The notes: generated by a model not told the origin, from the letters alone. DNA of 64,000 nucleotides from Selaginella moellendorffii (GCF_000143415.4 NW_003314305.1:894982-958981), one strand, 5' to 3'; shown: positions 42,535-53,547, numbered from the stretch's first letter. Numbers and translations are program-made.

Positions 42535-44511
42535 ATGAATCGCGAGAGGTATTTCGCGGGGCTGATCAAAGCGTGTGGAGCTTCCAGGGACTTAGCCGCG
42601 GGGAGAAGGCTCCACGGCCATGTCATAGAGGCCGGGTACGGCAACCGCCCATACCTGGCCAATACTCTCATCGTCATGTACGGGAGGTGTGGCAGCGCCA
42701 AAGAGGCCCAAAGGGTGTTCGATGGCATCGAATCGCCGGATCCCTGGACATGGAATCTACTCTTCTCGGCATATGCCCAGAATGGGCATCTTGGCAAGGC
42801 GCAAGAGCTCTTCAGGGATATACCATTCCGCGACGTTGTGACGTGGAACGTCTACGTCACCGCGCTGGCACAAAACGAGAATCTTCTCGAGGCCAGGCAG
42901 GTGTTTGAGAAGATGCCCGAGAGGAGTATATTCTCGTGGAACGCGATGGTATCGGGGCATTCCCGGAATCGGCAATTGGAGGAATCCGTGGATCTGTTCG
43001 AGAAGATGCCCGAGCGCTCGGTCGTTTCTTGGACCGCGCTAGTCAACGTGTTCGGACAACGGGGCTTGTTAGACCAGTCTAAGTGGATTTACTCGCTAAT
43101 GCCGAGCCACGATATTGTGTCCGGGAATTCCCTTCTTGCGGCATTTGCCGAGGGTAAAGAAGTGGCACAAACGAAGAATCTCTTTGATTGTTTGCCCGAG
43201 AGATCGTCCTCTACGTTTAATCCAATGCTCAAGCTTTACAAAGACACTGGCGATTTTGCCAGTGCCAAAGAAGTCTTTGCGCGAATGCCCAATTGGAACC
43301 AAATCGCGCTGAGCACAATGATCCAAGCATATGCCCAAGAAGGGCATCTTGCAGAGGCAGAGGAATTATTCCAGAAAATGCCCGATCCAGACGTGGTCGC
43401 GTGGACCGGGATGGTAACTCTCTACGCGAGATTAGGGCTCGTTGACCGGGCAAAGACCACCTTTGACCGCATGCCCGTGAAGAACACCGTGACGTGGATG
43501 GAGATGGCACGTGTCCTCTCGGAAGCCGGCCACGTGGACGAGGCCAAGGCTGTATTTGACTCGATGCCTCGACGGGGTATAATGTCGTGGACGTGCATTG
43601 TAAACATGTATTGTACGAATGGTGAGGTGGAGCTGGGGCAGGCAGTGTTTGACAAGATGCCGCAGCTAGATTCGTACGTCGTGATCGTATTAATGGCCGC
43701 GTACGCACAGACGGGGAGAATCAACGAAGCCAGACGCGTGTTCGATTCCACCCCCCAGCCAGACACGGTGGCGTGGAATATTCTCATATCGGCATATGCC
43801 CTGTCCCGGCATTTGCAGGATGCCAAGAATTTCTTCGACGTTATGCCGGAGAGGAGCTCGGTGACGTGGAATGCCATGCTATCAGGGTACGGACAACATG
43901 CCCAGTGGGGACAAGCCGTACAAGTTTTCTCCAGGATGCCGTACCACGACACATTGTCTCTGAATGTAATGCTTGCAGTGAATGCCCAGCGGGGGCATTT
44001 GGATCAAACGAAAGAAATGTTTGAGGTCCTTCCGGATCAAGATGTGGTGTCATGGAACACGGTGATCATGGCGTTCTCTCAAGCTGGGCAATTGAACGAA
44101 GCCCTCCTTTTCTTCCAGGAGATGTGTCTCAACGGTGTGACACCCGATCAAGTGACGTTCACAAACGTTTTAGCTGTTTGTAGCCACATTGGTGTCACCG
44201 AGAAGGCCTGTGGTTACTTTACCTCGATGGTTGGCGACCATGGTATCGCTCCAGCGAGAGAACACTATGGAGCGATCATAGACAATCTCGCGAGATCTGG
44301 AGAGCTGGAAGAAGCCGAGGAGCTTGTGACGAACATGCCTTACAAGCCCGGCGAGATGGAGTGGTCGGTCCTTCTCTCGGCTTGTAGCTCGTACAAAGAT
44401 CTCGAGCGAGGTAAGCGAGTAGCACAAGTTCTCGAGGAGATCATGCCGGATGAAGCAGCAAACTATGTGTCACTCTTCAAGGTTGTCGCTGATTCGAATA
44501 CACCAGTCTAG
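42535..44511 (+). CDS. Pentatricopeptide repeat protein, PLS class
   Basis: An intronless ORF of 658 residues from MNRERYF (an alternative out-of-frame ATG 4 bp upstream is ignored). It consists of about 19 consecutive helical-hairpin repeats of 31-35 residues, each with the V(V/T)WNxLxxxYAxxGxxxxAxxLFxxMPxRD pattern (for example DVVTWNVYVTALAQNENLLE, SIFSWNAMVSGHSRNRQLEE). The C-terminus has a longer L2/S2-like repeat (GVTPDQVTFTNVLAVCSHIG), then an E-like region (MPYKPGEMEWSVLLSACSSY) ending NTPV, with no DYW deaminase domain. PLS proteins bind single-stranded RNA in mitochondria or plastids, often guiding C-to-U editing, a process very extensive in Selaginella. The specific target is unknown. 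The gene starts 134 bp after the coiled-coil gene, same strand. Confidence 0.93.
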   Translation: MNRERYFAGLIKACGASRDLAAGRRLHGHVIEAGYGNRPYLANTLIVMYGRCGSAKEAQRVFDGIESPDPWTWNLLFSAYAQNGHLGKAQELFRDIPFRDVVTWNVYVTALAQNENLLEARQVFEKMPERSIFSWNAMVSGHSRNRQLEESVDLFEKMPERSVVSWTALVNVFGQRGLLDQSKWIYSLMPSHDIVSGNSLLAAFAEGKEVAQTKNLFDCLPERSSSTFNPMLKLYKDTGDFASAKEVFARMPNWNQIALSTMIQAYAQEGHLAEAEELFQKMPDPDVVAWTGMVTLYARLGLVDRAKTTFDRMPVKNTVTWMEMARVLSEAGHVDEAKAVFDSMPRRGIMSWTCIVNMYCTNGEVELGQAVFDKMPQLDSYVVIVLMAAYAQTGRINEARRVFDSTPQPDTVAWNILISAYALSRHLQDAKNFFDVMPERSSVTWNAMLSGYGQHAQWGQAVQVFSRMPYHDTLSLNVMLAVNAQRGHLDQTKEMFEVLPDQDVVSWNTVIMAFSQAGQLNEALLFFQEMCLNGVTPDQVTFTNVLAVCSHIGVTEKACGYFTSMVGDHGIAPAREHYGAIIDNLARSGELEEAEELVTNMPYKPGEMEWSVLLSACSSYKDLERGKRVAQVLEEIMPDEAANYVSLFKVVADSNTPV

Positions 44512-44647
44512 CGAGAGGATACGATGGTCTGCCATTGTAACGTAAGATCAATCAAACAAATGGAATGAATTTTACTCTCTTTTTCTTTCGCGAACGAACC
44601 GGATGGACAAAACGCGGGCCTCGGTGTCGTAGAGTTCACTCTTGCTC

Positions 44648-45805
44648 TTACTTCGATGAGGAACGCTGCTTGTGGATCTTGAAGCCGTAAATCTTGGGAA
44701 CGTACGTGTGCGTCGGCCTGGCGGGCTTGAGGTGTGGATATGTCATGAGGAAGAGATGCGGGAACGTTGTTCCAAAGTAAGTTCCGTCAAGGTCTGGAAG
44801 CGAGAAGGTGATGTGTGAGCAAACAGGAAACGAGAAGTAAAAAAACTTACTGCCTTGGATCTTGGAGCGGGGGTAATAAATGTCTTCGCATTTGGGGCAA
44901 AAAATCTTCACAGTGCTTTGGCGAGGGATGTCCGACTGTCCCATTGGGAGGCATTGTTGGCCGCCACAGAACACTCGCGGACATCGGCCAAAGTCCACAT
45001 TTTTATACTTGTCCAGCTGCGAGCACGAAAGAAAACTTTGATACAAAACAGCAAAAGCTAGAGCACTCACCATGGCAGCCATGCCTTTGCTTGTCAGTAT
45101 GTAGCGCACATGAATTAATCCATACAACATCTCCGCGGCGGATTCCACAATCTCGTTCTGCTCTTCGGTTAGCATGTCGTCTGCAAAGAGAATGGTTTAG
45201 AACGAGCAACGCACAAATGCAAAAGCAAAGGCTCACCAGTTGGAGATTCGACGTCAAGAATAAGGTCCAAGGCGTACTCGTAGTAAGGAACTTGGTTGCT
45301 GAGGCCACTCAAGTTGAAATCATCCTGGATGTACTCGGCATCTACTTCGCAAAAGAACTCGTTCCCTCTTAGTGCACAGTACCATGGTATCCACGAAAAC
45401 TCCTCGCCCTCGTCTGAGCCACTCACATCGGACTCCTCGCTCTCGGTGTCCGACTCCTCAACTAAAGAAAGGAGAAAGAAAAAACACGACCAAGTCAGTG
45501 TCCACCTAGAAAAAAAAACCACGACAGAGTAGAAAAAAAATTCTAGAAAACTTACCGTCTTCTGTGACAGATTTCTCAAACAATGCTGCCTTGTTATCAG
45601 TGCTACCGCCAGTTCGTCGTCCAGCCGGAGTAGACATTGGCGCTACCACCGACCTCTCCTTCTCTTTTCCATTTGCCGCCGACACCTTGGAGGTCGAGGG
45701 CGATGCCTTGCTTCCCTTGGAGCTTTTGGATTCGTGATCCAAGTAGAGCTCGGACTTCCTACCACTGCTGCCAAGGCTATACCCTACTCTCTCCCTAGTA
45801 TACAT
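44648..45805 (-). CDS. CKB: Casein kinase II regulatory (beta) subunit
   Basis: Exons on the minus strand from [12 protein letters not shown] (45805) to HKQRSSSK stop (44648). An N-terminal plant-type extension rich in Ser, Lys and Gly is followed by an acidic stretch ([20 protein letters not shown]), then [40 protein letters not shown], and [20 protein letters not shown]. Next comes the zinc-finger dimerisation domain with four Cys: CPRVFC...CPKC. The C-terminal part has [18 protein letters not shown] and [11 protein letters not shown]2beta dimerises and holds two catalytic subunits; in plants it acts in the nucleus and cytosol in clock, light and cell-cycle control. The family signature is complete. 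Confidence 0.95.
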
Positions 45806-46445
45806 ATCCGCGAGCCCTGCTGCTACGCTACCAAAAACCTACCGCTGTGATTATCGATGCCTCAATTCGATTCCTCAGCCCCTACGCATCGCCCGCGCAC
45901 CCACATTTATTTCGGAACCAGCACGGCGCGCTCGCTGGAGCGTTTCCCCTGGATCCGGCACCGCCGCCTCGACGCGATGCCGCAATGCCTGGATTTTCGC
46001 CGCAGCTGGGATCGCTTCGTGAGATCTGCGAGAGAATGCGGCGCGGCGATGTGATCGACGCGGCGATCGTCATGGCGAGGAGGAGGCCGCCATGGCCACT
46101 CCAATATCACACACACCCAAAAAAGAGGTTCTAAGGGCAAAGCCGTCAGGATTTTATGGGTGACGGCCCCGACGGGCGTGACGTGCGTGACGGGCCGTGT
46201 AGGGTTTTGCCCAGTGAACACGTGGTGCCACGGTGGAGGCATCCTGGCCGTCGGAACCACCGGCCGCGATGCGTGCGTTTTGAAATGTTCCCTCCAAGGA
46301 CCTCCCATTCTAGGGTTCTAGCGAGAGGGGAAGCTATGGCGCCGGCGCCAGCGCTAGGGATGATTCGTGCGTAAGTCTGGAGCTCCAGGAATGCTAGAAG
46401 AGTAGATAGATTTCACAGTATTGTCTCCTGGAGCAGTCGATTCCG
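45806..46445 (+). promoter_or_regulatory. Intergenic region between CKB and the Wee1-like gene, with a short uORF
   Basis: About 640 bp of promoter/5' UTR shared by the two divergent genes. A 13-codon reading frame ATG 46336 to TAA 46374 (MAPAPALGMIRA) lies 72 bp before the Wee1-like ATG. It overlaps a GTAAGT donor at 46372, so a 5' UTR intron may remove its stop. An open frame at 45857-46054 is unsupported. Confidence 0.45.
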
Positions 46446-47965
46446 ATGAGCGGCGCCGCCGCTGGGGCAGAGGATGTGGAGGGCGAGCCGTGGTTCCATC
46501 GCAGGAAGTCTGATACCTCGAGCGTTCTCAGCGGCCTTAGTGATGAGGTAAGTAGGTGCGTTTCCTCGCGATTCCTTTCCTAGCACAAGTTTATTGCTGG
46601 GTTTCTTAAAAGTCCTTGCGATCCAGGTTGAGAGCGAATGCCATAGTGATGTGATTGACCATGAAAATGAGAGCGTGGAGGAAACGGAGCTCTCGTCAAG
46701 CTTGCAGAATAGCCGTCTCGATCAAGTGGGTTTCGAGGACGCGCCTACGCCCGTCCAGTTTCCGCCACTGGCATCTCCAAGAACACCGAGGACCACGCCA
46801 CGAACGCCCATTGTGGTTGAGTGTCCCGGTGCTCCAAGCGTTCGCACGCTAAGGTTTTTTCTCTTGTCCCTTCTTTTTTCCTTTCACTGTAACACAGTGT
46901 TTTTGCATTTCCAGAAGCAAAGAGATGGTACGACAGAGCAGCTTGAGTGAAACAAAGCTGCTCATGACAACCCAGTTAAAGAGAACGTATAGCAACTTTC
47001 TCTTCGACAAACACTTCGATTTTCTCCGGGAGATTGGTCGAGGCTCGTCAAGCAAGGTACCTATACGTATTTGTGATTCACAACCATTCTAACATTCTCG
47101 TCTTCGTTCCTCCTTCACGCAAGGTATATGAGGCTCGTGACAGGAGACACGGCGTGCTCTGTGCCGTGAAAATCAGCAAACAGCCCTTCTTTGCTCGAGA
47201 AGACAGAGAGCGCTTCCTTAGGGAGATTCAGAGCGTTGCTTGTCTCCCGGAGCATCCCAACGTCGTAAAATATTATAGAGGATGGCAGCAGGACGCGCAC
47301 TTTCACATCCAGATGGAGCTCTGCGACGGTGGCAGCCTTCGCAACTATCTGGATGCTTTGTCACAACCACTTGACGAGAACAAGGTACAAACAAACTTCC
47401 AGCTCTCTCATATCATGGCTTACGAACGAAGATTCATGGATTCTATGCAGGTGTGGTGTTTTATACGCCAAGTTGCGTCGGGTCTGGATCACATACACTC
47501 ACATGGTGTCCTCCACCTCGATATAAAACCGGAAAACATTCTTATATGCGGCGACAGTGAAGGTCTGTTTGCTCGAACAAAAAGTCATTCGTTTGATGGC
47601 CTCGTACTTTTCCAGGTACACTTAAAATTTGCGACTTTGGTCTCGCTGTCCAGAAGCAAAGCCTTTGGGACTGGGAAGAAGGCGACGGAGCGTATGTTGC
47701 CCCGGAGCTACTCATGGACCAGGAACCCGGCGCCGAGGCGGACATGTTTAGTTTTGGCGTGATGGTTTACGAATGGGCCACGGGAGAGCCTCTCCCCCGT
47801 CCAAACCCCGAGGTGGAGGTCCAGGTCACTTCTTTCCCCGGAAGAACAGCAGCTCTCACAGATCTCGTCCGAGCGCTGCTACGCTTGGAACCATCACGAA
47901 GGCCAACAGCAGGAGAGGTACTTCAGTGGCAAAGCCACAAGAAAGGAGAACGATTGCTGATATAA
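46446..47965 (+). CDS. Wee1-like protein kinase
   Basis: Six exons: 46446-46547, 46627-46853, 46915-47056, 47124-47384, 47451-47562 and 47616-47965. A polar N-terminus with several SP/TP sites (FPPLASPRTPRTTPRTP) precedes the kinase domain: Gly-rich loop IGRGSSSKVYEA, catalytic Lys in LCAVKIS, HPNVVKYYRGWQQDAHFHIQ with MELCDGG as in Wee1, catalytic loop HLDIKPENI (Wee1-type HLD instead of HRD), CDFGLA, VAPELL and a terminal RRPTAGEV. Wee1 phosphorylates the inhibitory Tyr of cyclin-dependent kinases. The activation segment (QSLWDWEEGDGAYVAPE) is not the standard GDxRYMAPE form, so it may be a diverged member. At the 3' end GAG|GTACTT could be a donor giving an alternative C-terminus. An upstream ORF at 46336 may modulate translation. 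Confidence 0.8.
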
Positions 47966-48124
47966 CTTATAGCGCTGCTCTCGAGGTCAGTTTCTAGTTT
48001 CAAGTGCTCGCCATGGCTGATACACTTGTGTGAACTTTCTTTCAGTGCTCGCAAAAGCTTTCGAGAAGAGCAGCGAATATCTTTTGTAAGTTTCGAGTTT
48101 TTATCCATCGAGTGGTTCTCTCTC
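47966..48124. other. 3' region between the Wee1-like gene and its convergent neighbour
   Basis: Convergent 3' ends. Contains GT-AG-like signals that permit an alternative spliced end for the Wee1-like gene (acceptors near 47972 and 48044). Confidence 0.3.
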
Positions 48125-49228
48125 CTAGAGTGGTGCTACTGCCGCCTTACTTTGTTCGAATTCTTCCAGCAGTGGAGCGTGAAGCTCTTTGATCCGATCC
48201 ACGCAGTAGTCGTAGAGAGCTCGCTGGTGATTCCGGTAGCAGCGGTAGCAGCGCGGATCATCCCTGGCTCGCTCCACCTGCTGGATCATCCTCTTGTAAA
48301 TCACGTAACTCGAGTCGCTGGCGATCGATCGAGACGGAGGAGTCAGCTTCGCTTCAAAGAAGTCCTTCTCGCCGACTGGAAGCCGCGAGTACTCGAAGAC
48401 GTGAGCCAGGCGATCCCGGTGGTGCCTCACGCCAATCTCTCGCGGATCGCCCACCTCGCGACGCATCAACATGCCCAGCTCGCCAGCTCGGTCCTGGAAC
48501 ACCGCCATCTCCGCCAAGACCAGCAGTCCATCGCCGAGATTGATAGCCCAGGCGGTGTCCTGGGACTTGGATCGAGCGTCGAAGAGCAGTACCTGGATCA
48601 TCGTGTCGCGCAGCCGATCGCCCAAGAGCTCCTGGAAGACGAGATCTTTCCACTGGGAGAGGCCATCGCCATCGCCATCGCTGGAAGGATCGAGCTTGAG
48701 GTAGAGCCTGGAGCACGGGGCGGCGATGGTAGCGCGGGCGAGGGAGTGGTAGTGTAGCGGCGGAGGCGGTGGTGGCGTTGGCCGGGATTGATCGAGCGTC
48801 GCCGCTGAGGAAGAGGGCGATCGATCGAGCAGGGCAAGGGATTGGAGGAAGATCTTGGCGCGAGAGGAGCCACGGATGCGGCGGAAGAGAAGGAAGACCT
48901 TGGAGAGATGGAATGTGAGGTGTGTCTTGATCTCCGCCACGGCCGATGCCAGCGCCATGTCCGTGATGGGCTTGAAGAGCGCGCGATCGTCGAGGCGGAG
49001 GAGGGAATATAGCTCGCGCTGGAAATCCATGGGTACCTGGAAGTGATCGAAGAGGGACTGGAGCTTTGTGACGAGCTGCTCGGCTTCCTCGTCCCGGGCA
49101 TTCTCCTCGGCCAATGTGAGGCCATAGCCCAGCTCCATGGCCTCCGCCGCCGCCAAATCGTCCTCTTCCTGGCGCCGCTCCTCCTCCTCCCAGGCGTCCG
49201 CGTCCTCCATGTCGAGATCCTCGGCCAT
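48125..49228 (-). CDS. Unrecognised 367-aa protein with acidic N-terminus
   Basis: A single-exon frame from MAEDLDMEDADAW (49228) to a stop at 48125. The first 40 residues are Glu/Asp-rich (EEEERRQEEDDLAAAEAM). The middle is helical and Leu-rich (LVTKLQSLFDHFQVPMDF, SLLRLDDRALFKPITDMAL) and carries a Pro-rich loop (PTPPPPPPLHYH). The C-terminal half has alternating charged/hydrophobic helices and a Cys/Tyr-rich patch (ARDDPRCYRCYRNHQRALYD). No family is recognised and no signal or TM segments are evident. The long coherent frame with conserved-looking composition supports a real gene. Its start lies 72 bp from the ATG of the next gene on the opposite strand. Confidence 0.65.
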   Translation of the reverse strand: MAEDLDMEDADAWEEEERRQEEDDLAAAEAMELGYGLTLAEENARDEEAEQLVTKLQSLFDHFQVPMDFQRELYSLLRLDDRALFKPITDMALASAVAEIKTHLTFHLSKVFLLFRRIRGSSRAKIFLQSLALLDRSPSSSAATLDQSRPTPPPPPPLHYHSLARATIAAPCSRLYLKLDPSSDGDGDGLSQWKDLVFQELLGDRLRDTMIQVLLFDARSKSQDTAWAINLGDGLLVLAEMAVFQDRAGELGMLMRREVGDPREIGVRHHRDRLAHVFEYSRLPVGEKDFFEAKLTPPSRSIASDSSYVIYKRMIQQVERARDDPRCYRCYRNHQRALYDYCVDRIKELHAPLLEEFEQSKAAVAPL

Positions 49229-49300
49229 TCTGCCAAGAGCCCTAATCTTGTGAAGAAATGAAATAGCAAATTCAGGAAATATGTTAGAATATTCGTAAAA
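49229..49300. promoter_or_regulatory. Very short divergent intergenic region
   Basis: Only 72 bp separate two divergent candidate start codons (49228 on -, 49301 on +). If both starts are right, the two genes must share a compact bidirectional promoter with overlapping 5' UTRs. Confidence 0.4.
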
Positions 49301-50295
49301 ATGAGGAAGACACAAGATCTAGTGCTCTCGGGAGAGCGCTTTAGTGACGCAAGCGTGTGCTCCAGCGCGACAGGCGCGACCTCGGAGCCCGGGCCAGGCG
49401 AGAGTAGCCAATCGCCGGAGAGCAGCCAGGTATCGTGCTCGACCCGGCGCGGCGGAATCGCCCCCTGGCTTGGCTGGAGTCGTCGCGGCGGAATCGCCCG
49501 CTGGCTTGGCGCAAGGGGCTGGAGTCGGCGCGGCGGAATCGCCCGCTGGAGCCGCAACACTGGCTCGAGTCGGCGCTGCGGAAGCAGGGGGCGTCCTGGC
49601 GAAGCCCGCGCAAGCTGCTCCGGCGGCAGCGCTGGCGGCGGGAGGCGCGGCGGAAGGGGGCGCGGCGGTAGAAGCAGGGAACTTTGTCCAAGCTGCTCTT
49701 GCAGCAGCGCTGGCGGCGGGAGGCAGCCCGGCGGAAGCAGGAGGCGGGGCGGTAGAAGCAGGGAGCTTTGCCCAAGCTGCTTCGGCGGCAGCGCTGGCGG
49801 CGGAAGGGGGCTTCGCGCAAGGCTCGGCGGCAGCACTGGCTGCTCAATCTCTGGCTACCCAAGCTATGGCCGCATGGGGGAAAGTAAACGCGACAATGCA
49901 GGTACTTGGATCTTCCGTCGCTTCTCTCCCCCACTTCTCTCCCCACTCAGCTCCTTTCTCTCGCTCAGGTCATAGCGATCGTCGCTGTCGGAATTCCACT
50001 GCAAGGACCTCCAGACTCCTTGGCAGCCATAGCAGCAGCGCAGTGGATTCCTTTGTCCACGTTCTTCTTCTGGCAGCCAGAATCAGTGACGGGATCGCAA
50101 GAGCCAAAGGCACCTGAGACCGGCCCAACATTAGGCGCAAGCTATGGGGGTAACACTCTGGAAGCTGTGGAAGACAGGGTTACCATTCCGGACGAGATCC
50201 CCTTTTCTCTGGACTCTTTCGAGCTTGATATCCCCCCCTCTCCTCCCCCGTCTCCTCTAGACTTCGACGAGTGTGACATTGATCTTTGGAGCTGA
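49301..50295 (+). CDS. Unrecognised Ala/Gly-rich protein with conserved-looking C-terminus
   Basis: Exon 1 likely starts ATG 49301 (MRKTQDLVLSGERFSDASV) and reaches a donor GTATCG at 49430. A low-complexity exon then reads in another frame as AAPAAALAAGGAAEGGAAV-type Ala/Gly/Glu repeats, ends GKVNATMQ at a donor at about 49902, and joins by CTCAG to VIAIVAVGIPLQGPPDSLAA. That part continues with IAAAQWIPLSTFFFWQPES and an acidic Pro tail (DIPPSPPPSPLDFDE) ending at TGA 50295. I could not find a clean acceptor restoring phase between exon 1 and the Ala-rich part, so the 5' model is unsettled. Family unknown. The repeats at 49450-49850 have near-identical 30-90 bp units. Confidence 0.5.
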
Positions 50296-50767
50296 CTAGG
50301 TTGCTTGAGCATTTCGAGTGGGGAGCGCTGGGTTCGAATGCTCATCTGCTATTACAGGCCTCGCGAGGTTTCATACATTGATGTAAACAACTGAATAGCA
50401 TATAAATAGATAGAGCCAAGCCTATCGAGTCTCATCTGTGTTTTGCAAGCTCGCTAAACGTTCCAGCGTCAACGTGAGCGGACTTTTAATAGTGGGATAA
50501 CGCTGGATAATCTTTTACGGGTTTGCCACAAGAAACTCACCAGCAAGGTATAGGCTTCTCGCTTCTCTGAATCACCAATGTGAGATGATTTCAGTTAGCA
50601 AGGCTGAAATTTAATTCGGCTATTTTGCAAGCTACTGAGGTTGAGCAATGAGGTAACAGGCATCCACATTCTCTCAGGTTTGCGCTAGAGGAGGATATTT
50701 ATCTACCTATCTATCTCTGTTTCTAGTATCGAGAAGCATGGGATATTATGCAATGCAATTCAGTTTA
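50296..50767. other. Intergenic, no gene seen
   Basis: Contains TATA-like CATATAAATAGAT near 50397 but no supported ORF. Confidence 0.4.
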
Positions 50768-51640
50768 TTACTTTGTCAATTCTCCACCTCCTCCTCCCCT
50801 CCGCCCCACTCTCTGCTCTATCTCCTGGGATTCTTTCGCCTCAGTCTGGCGATGCTTGTGGAGAAGCATGTCGACAAAGGATGCGCTGCTCGTATCGAGG
50901 TCGCCACCAATTTCCTGCTTTCTTCTGCTGTGGATTGTTGTCCGTTCGTTGTTGTTACAACGTTGAGTTGCTTGTTTTTGGTAATTGGAGTATGGGACTG
51001 CGAGTTTGGTGTCGTCTGTTCTGTTGTTTCCTTTCGTTTTCCAGCCGTGCATTGTTTCATTGACAAGTTTTTGCCTCTGGACATCCATCTGTTCCAGGAA
51101 CCTGGTTGTCTCCACCGCGTTCTCAGGTGTCCCAAGGATGTTAGCTACAGGCATATCTCATGGGATCTCGTAACTCATCGTATCCTGGGCATTCCTTGAC
51201 CACATATGTTATTGTCTCAACACACATGCCACACACTGGGCAAAGTTACAGATGTCGCGGGATCTTTGTTGGTCTTGTTCTTCAACCTAGTTCCACGAGT
51301 AGTCAACCTGCAAGGAGTTTCTGTCCAGGGAGAGAGCTGATCGTAGAAAGCTGTTCCCACTTGTTCCTTTGGGTTGATCTCCTCCACATAGAGCTTGTAA
51401 ATGGTGTGGTTCTTCTCGGCTTGGATCCATCTTATTAGCATGGTGTGTGTCCTGAATTCAAGATCTTCATGTAATCGTTCTGTGACGAGATTCAAATTGA
51501 GTCTTTTGGTCCACTGTTTCATGCTGCCACCAGCCGCCTGCCTGAGTTGCTGTGACTCCACAATGGCATGATCCGCAACTTCTCTATCTTCAGAAATGTG
51601 CTCTTTCGGATATAGATGATTGTGTGCTGCCATGTGAGTG
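50768..51640 (-). mobile_element. Fragment of a LINE-type retrotransposon (C-terminal end)
   Basis: On the minus strand a frame from 51633 has MAAHNHLYPKEHISED and QWTKRLNLNLVTERLHEDLE. It then shifts frame near 51240 into CPVCGMCVETITYVVKECP and YDELRDPM, the Cys-rich motif found at the C-terminal end of many non-LTR elements (C-P-x-C ... E-T-x-x-(H)-x4-C-P). The usual His is Tyr here. Frame shifts and the absence of the reverse transcriptase core mark it as dead. Sequence beyond about 51000 has no recognisable domain. Confidence 0.5.
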
Positions 51641-53400
51641 TTTCCAGGGGAAAGAGGCCACTCTAATATGTATCACATTATGACTTGACAAATTGTTTAT
51701 TTGGTCTTGTAGTAGTTCACCACAAGCATTATGTCATTTGCATATAGTAATAGGTTAGACAGTTGTTGCACCAGTAGCCACTCTAAGTCCATCAATGAAC
51801 CGAAAAGCGTGGGAGACAACAGGCAAGGGGATGGGTACTTGTGCAGAAAGTGATGGCTTGTAGAGAGGAGGACGCACTTTCAACGCGGAAATCGGCAGCC
51901 AGAAATCAAGAAGACATGATTTTTAGAAATGGGGTTTTGAAGAATGCTTAAATGTGTATGGCAAGTAATATATAACACTACATCCCACATGATGTCTCCC
52001 AATGGGATTGCATGAATACCCAATGGATACCCATTTTCCTGATGGATGAATTCATGACAATGGATACACATTTTCCCGATGGATGAATTCATGAAGAAAG
52101 ATGAATGTTCCCAACTGATTTTCACTAAGCAATGTGTCCGAGTGCTCTGTTGGTAAAATTGGAATCCACTAGAAGGTCTCACATAAGAACTTAAGTTGAT
52201 CCTAGGTGATCCATGTATCTGTGGTACAGTTAATTCCAACCCAACAAACTAGAAAGCAAAGAATTTGTTATTGACACAAGTTGTGATAAGCCACCTTGGG
52301 AGGTGGAAAAAAATGCTTCTTGACAGGAAATATTTGCTTTATACTTCCCAAGAGGAACATGTGCCTCCTGATAGGAAAATTTGGCATTTTCTTTCCCACT
52401 TAAGAAACTTCAAAGCATGTTTCTCTCAAAAAAACAAATTTAGGATTTCATTCTAGGGTTCAATCCATTCTTTACCATGTATGTTCAAAGCTGCAAAAAG
52501 AAGCTGTTTTTTACTTTCCATTTTCCACTAAGGTAGCATTATGTAAGGGATTAAATTTTCCATTCTACTTTAGTCACTTAACCACACCTCCGACCACTTG
52601 GAGGAGTCTCATTCACAACCTCCATAAGTCCAATCCAGGCCTTGGGACTTGCTAGCCCCGAGAGTGGCATCCATGCCACTCAACATGTGCACTTGGTCCA
52701 AGTGCTCCACGTGTCCGATCCCATGACCGACACTCAAAGGTACCACCGACATAGCAGCCCATTACGCTAAGGCCATGCCCAATCACCTTTGCCACACTGG
52801 TAGTCCAATACCACTTGCATCACAGTCTTGGCTCTCCAAGACTAAGCACACCATCCGTGAGTGGTCATCTCAGATCCACTCCTTAGCATCCTTAGGATGC
52901 CCACCAACAAGGGGAATAGCCTTCCCCAATATCCCTCTGTCAGTCCCCACTAAGTCCCTTTCTGCCCCTGGCCGTGTTTGCCAACACTGCCCCTGGATCG
53001 AGACCCACAGGCCCGACCACTAAGTCCCATGGTCCTCTGGGACTTCCTCACCACACGACTGTGTCCTTGGTCACTACCCCAGAGGACTGCTCCTCTTCCT
53101 TTCCACAGTCTGGGCCTTTGGGACAACATTTCGGAACACCGTGGCCTTACGCGAGCCACCTGGGTACTCTCCTCGTCTTCTGCCCTTGGGTGCTCTAGCC
53201 ATGGGCTTAGAGCAAGGTTCCGTTGAGCCACGCCTGGTATCCAAGTAGGTAGTGCCACCCACACTTGGACTGGGAGCATCGGCCAGTCGATCTCCCGGGG
53301 GAACTAGAGCCGGCTCTTGAACACTTCACTAAGCTACCCCGCTTGTCGGTCCGTGTTCACTCTAGTCTTGGACTTCCCAATGGTCAGTTCATCACCCAAC
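51641..53400. other. Intergenic, no gene seen
   Basis: AT-rich to about 52550, then GC-richer, with frequent CCACTTGGTCC-like words. No supported gene. The GC-rich part could be an LTR or other transposon body. Confidence 0.4.
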
Positions 53401-53480
53401 ACTAGGTATGGCCTTCCTGGACCAAACTAGTCCTTCCTGGGCCAAACTGGCCCTTCCTGGCCAAACTGGCTCCACTGGGC
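53400..53480. repeat. Short tandem repeat (about 22 bp x 3)
   Basis: Units CCTTCCTGGACCAAACTAGT, CCTTCCTGGGCCAAACTGGC, CCTTCCTGGCCAAACTGGCT lie head to tail at about 53413-53473. Confidence 0.7.
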
Positions 53481-53526
53481 TCCAACCCCCACACTCTCCC
53501 TACTATACTTTTGGAACCCCCCGCAG

Positions 53527-53547
53527 CCCCCCCCCCCCCCCCCCCCC
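53527..53547. repeat. Poly-C run of 21
   Basis: An uninterrupted run of C just before the minisatellite. Such runs are prone to sequencing error. Confidence 0.95.

Noticed and set aside
43229-43952. Antisense ORFs inside the PPR gene
   Set aside because: Shadows of a repetitive coding sequence; the sense strand has the PPR consensus throughout.
45847-46134. Small plus-strand ORFs between CKB and the Wee1-like gene
   Set aside because: No domain or splice support; the GC-rich region is more likely promoter and 5' UTR.
48598-49836. 412-codon minus-strand ORF across two genes
   Set aside because: It reads the repetitive GC-rich DNA of the Ala-rich gene and the overlapping gene in another frame; Pro/Leu/Arg low complexity without domains.
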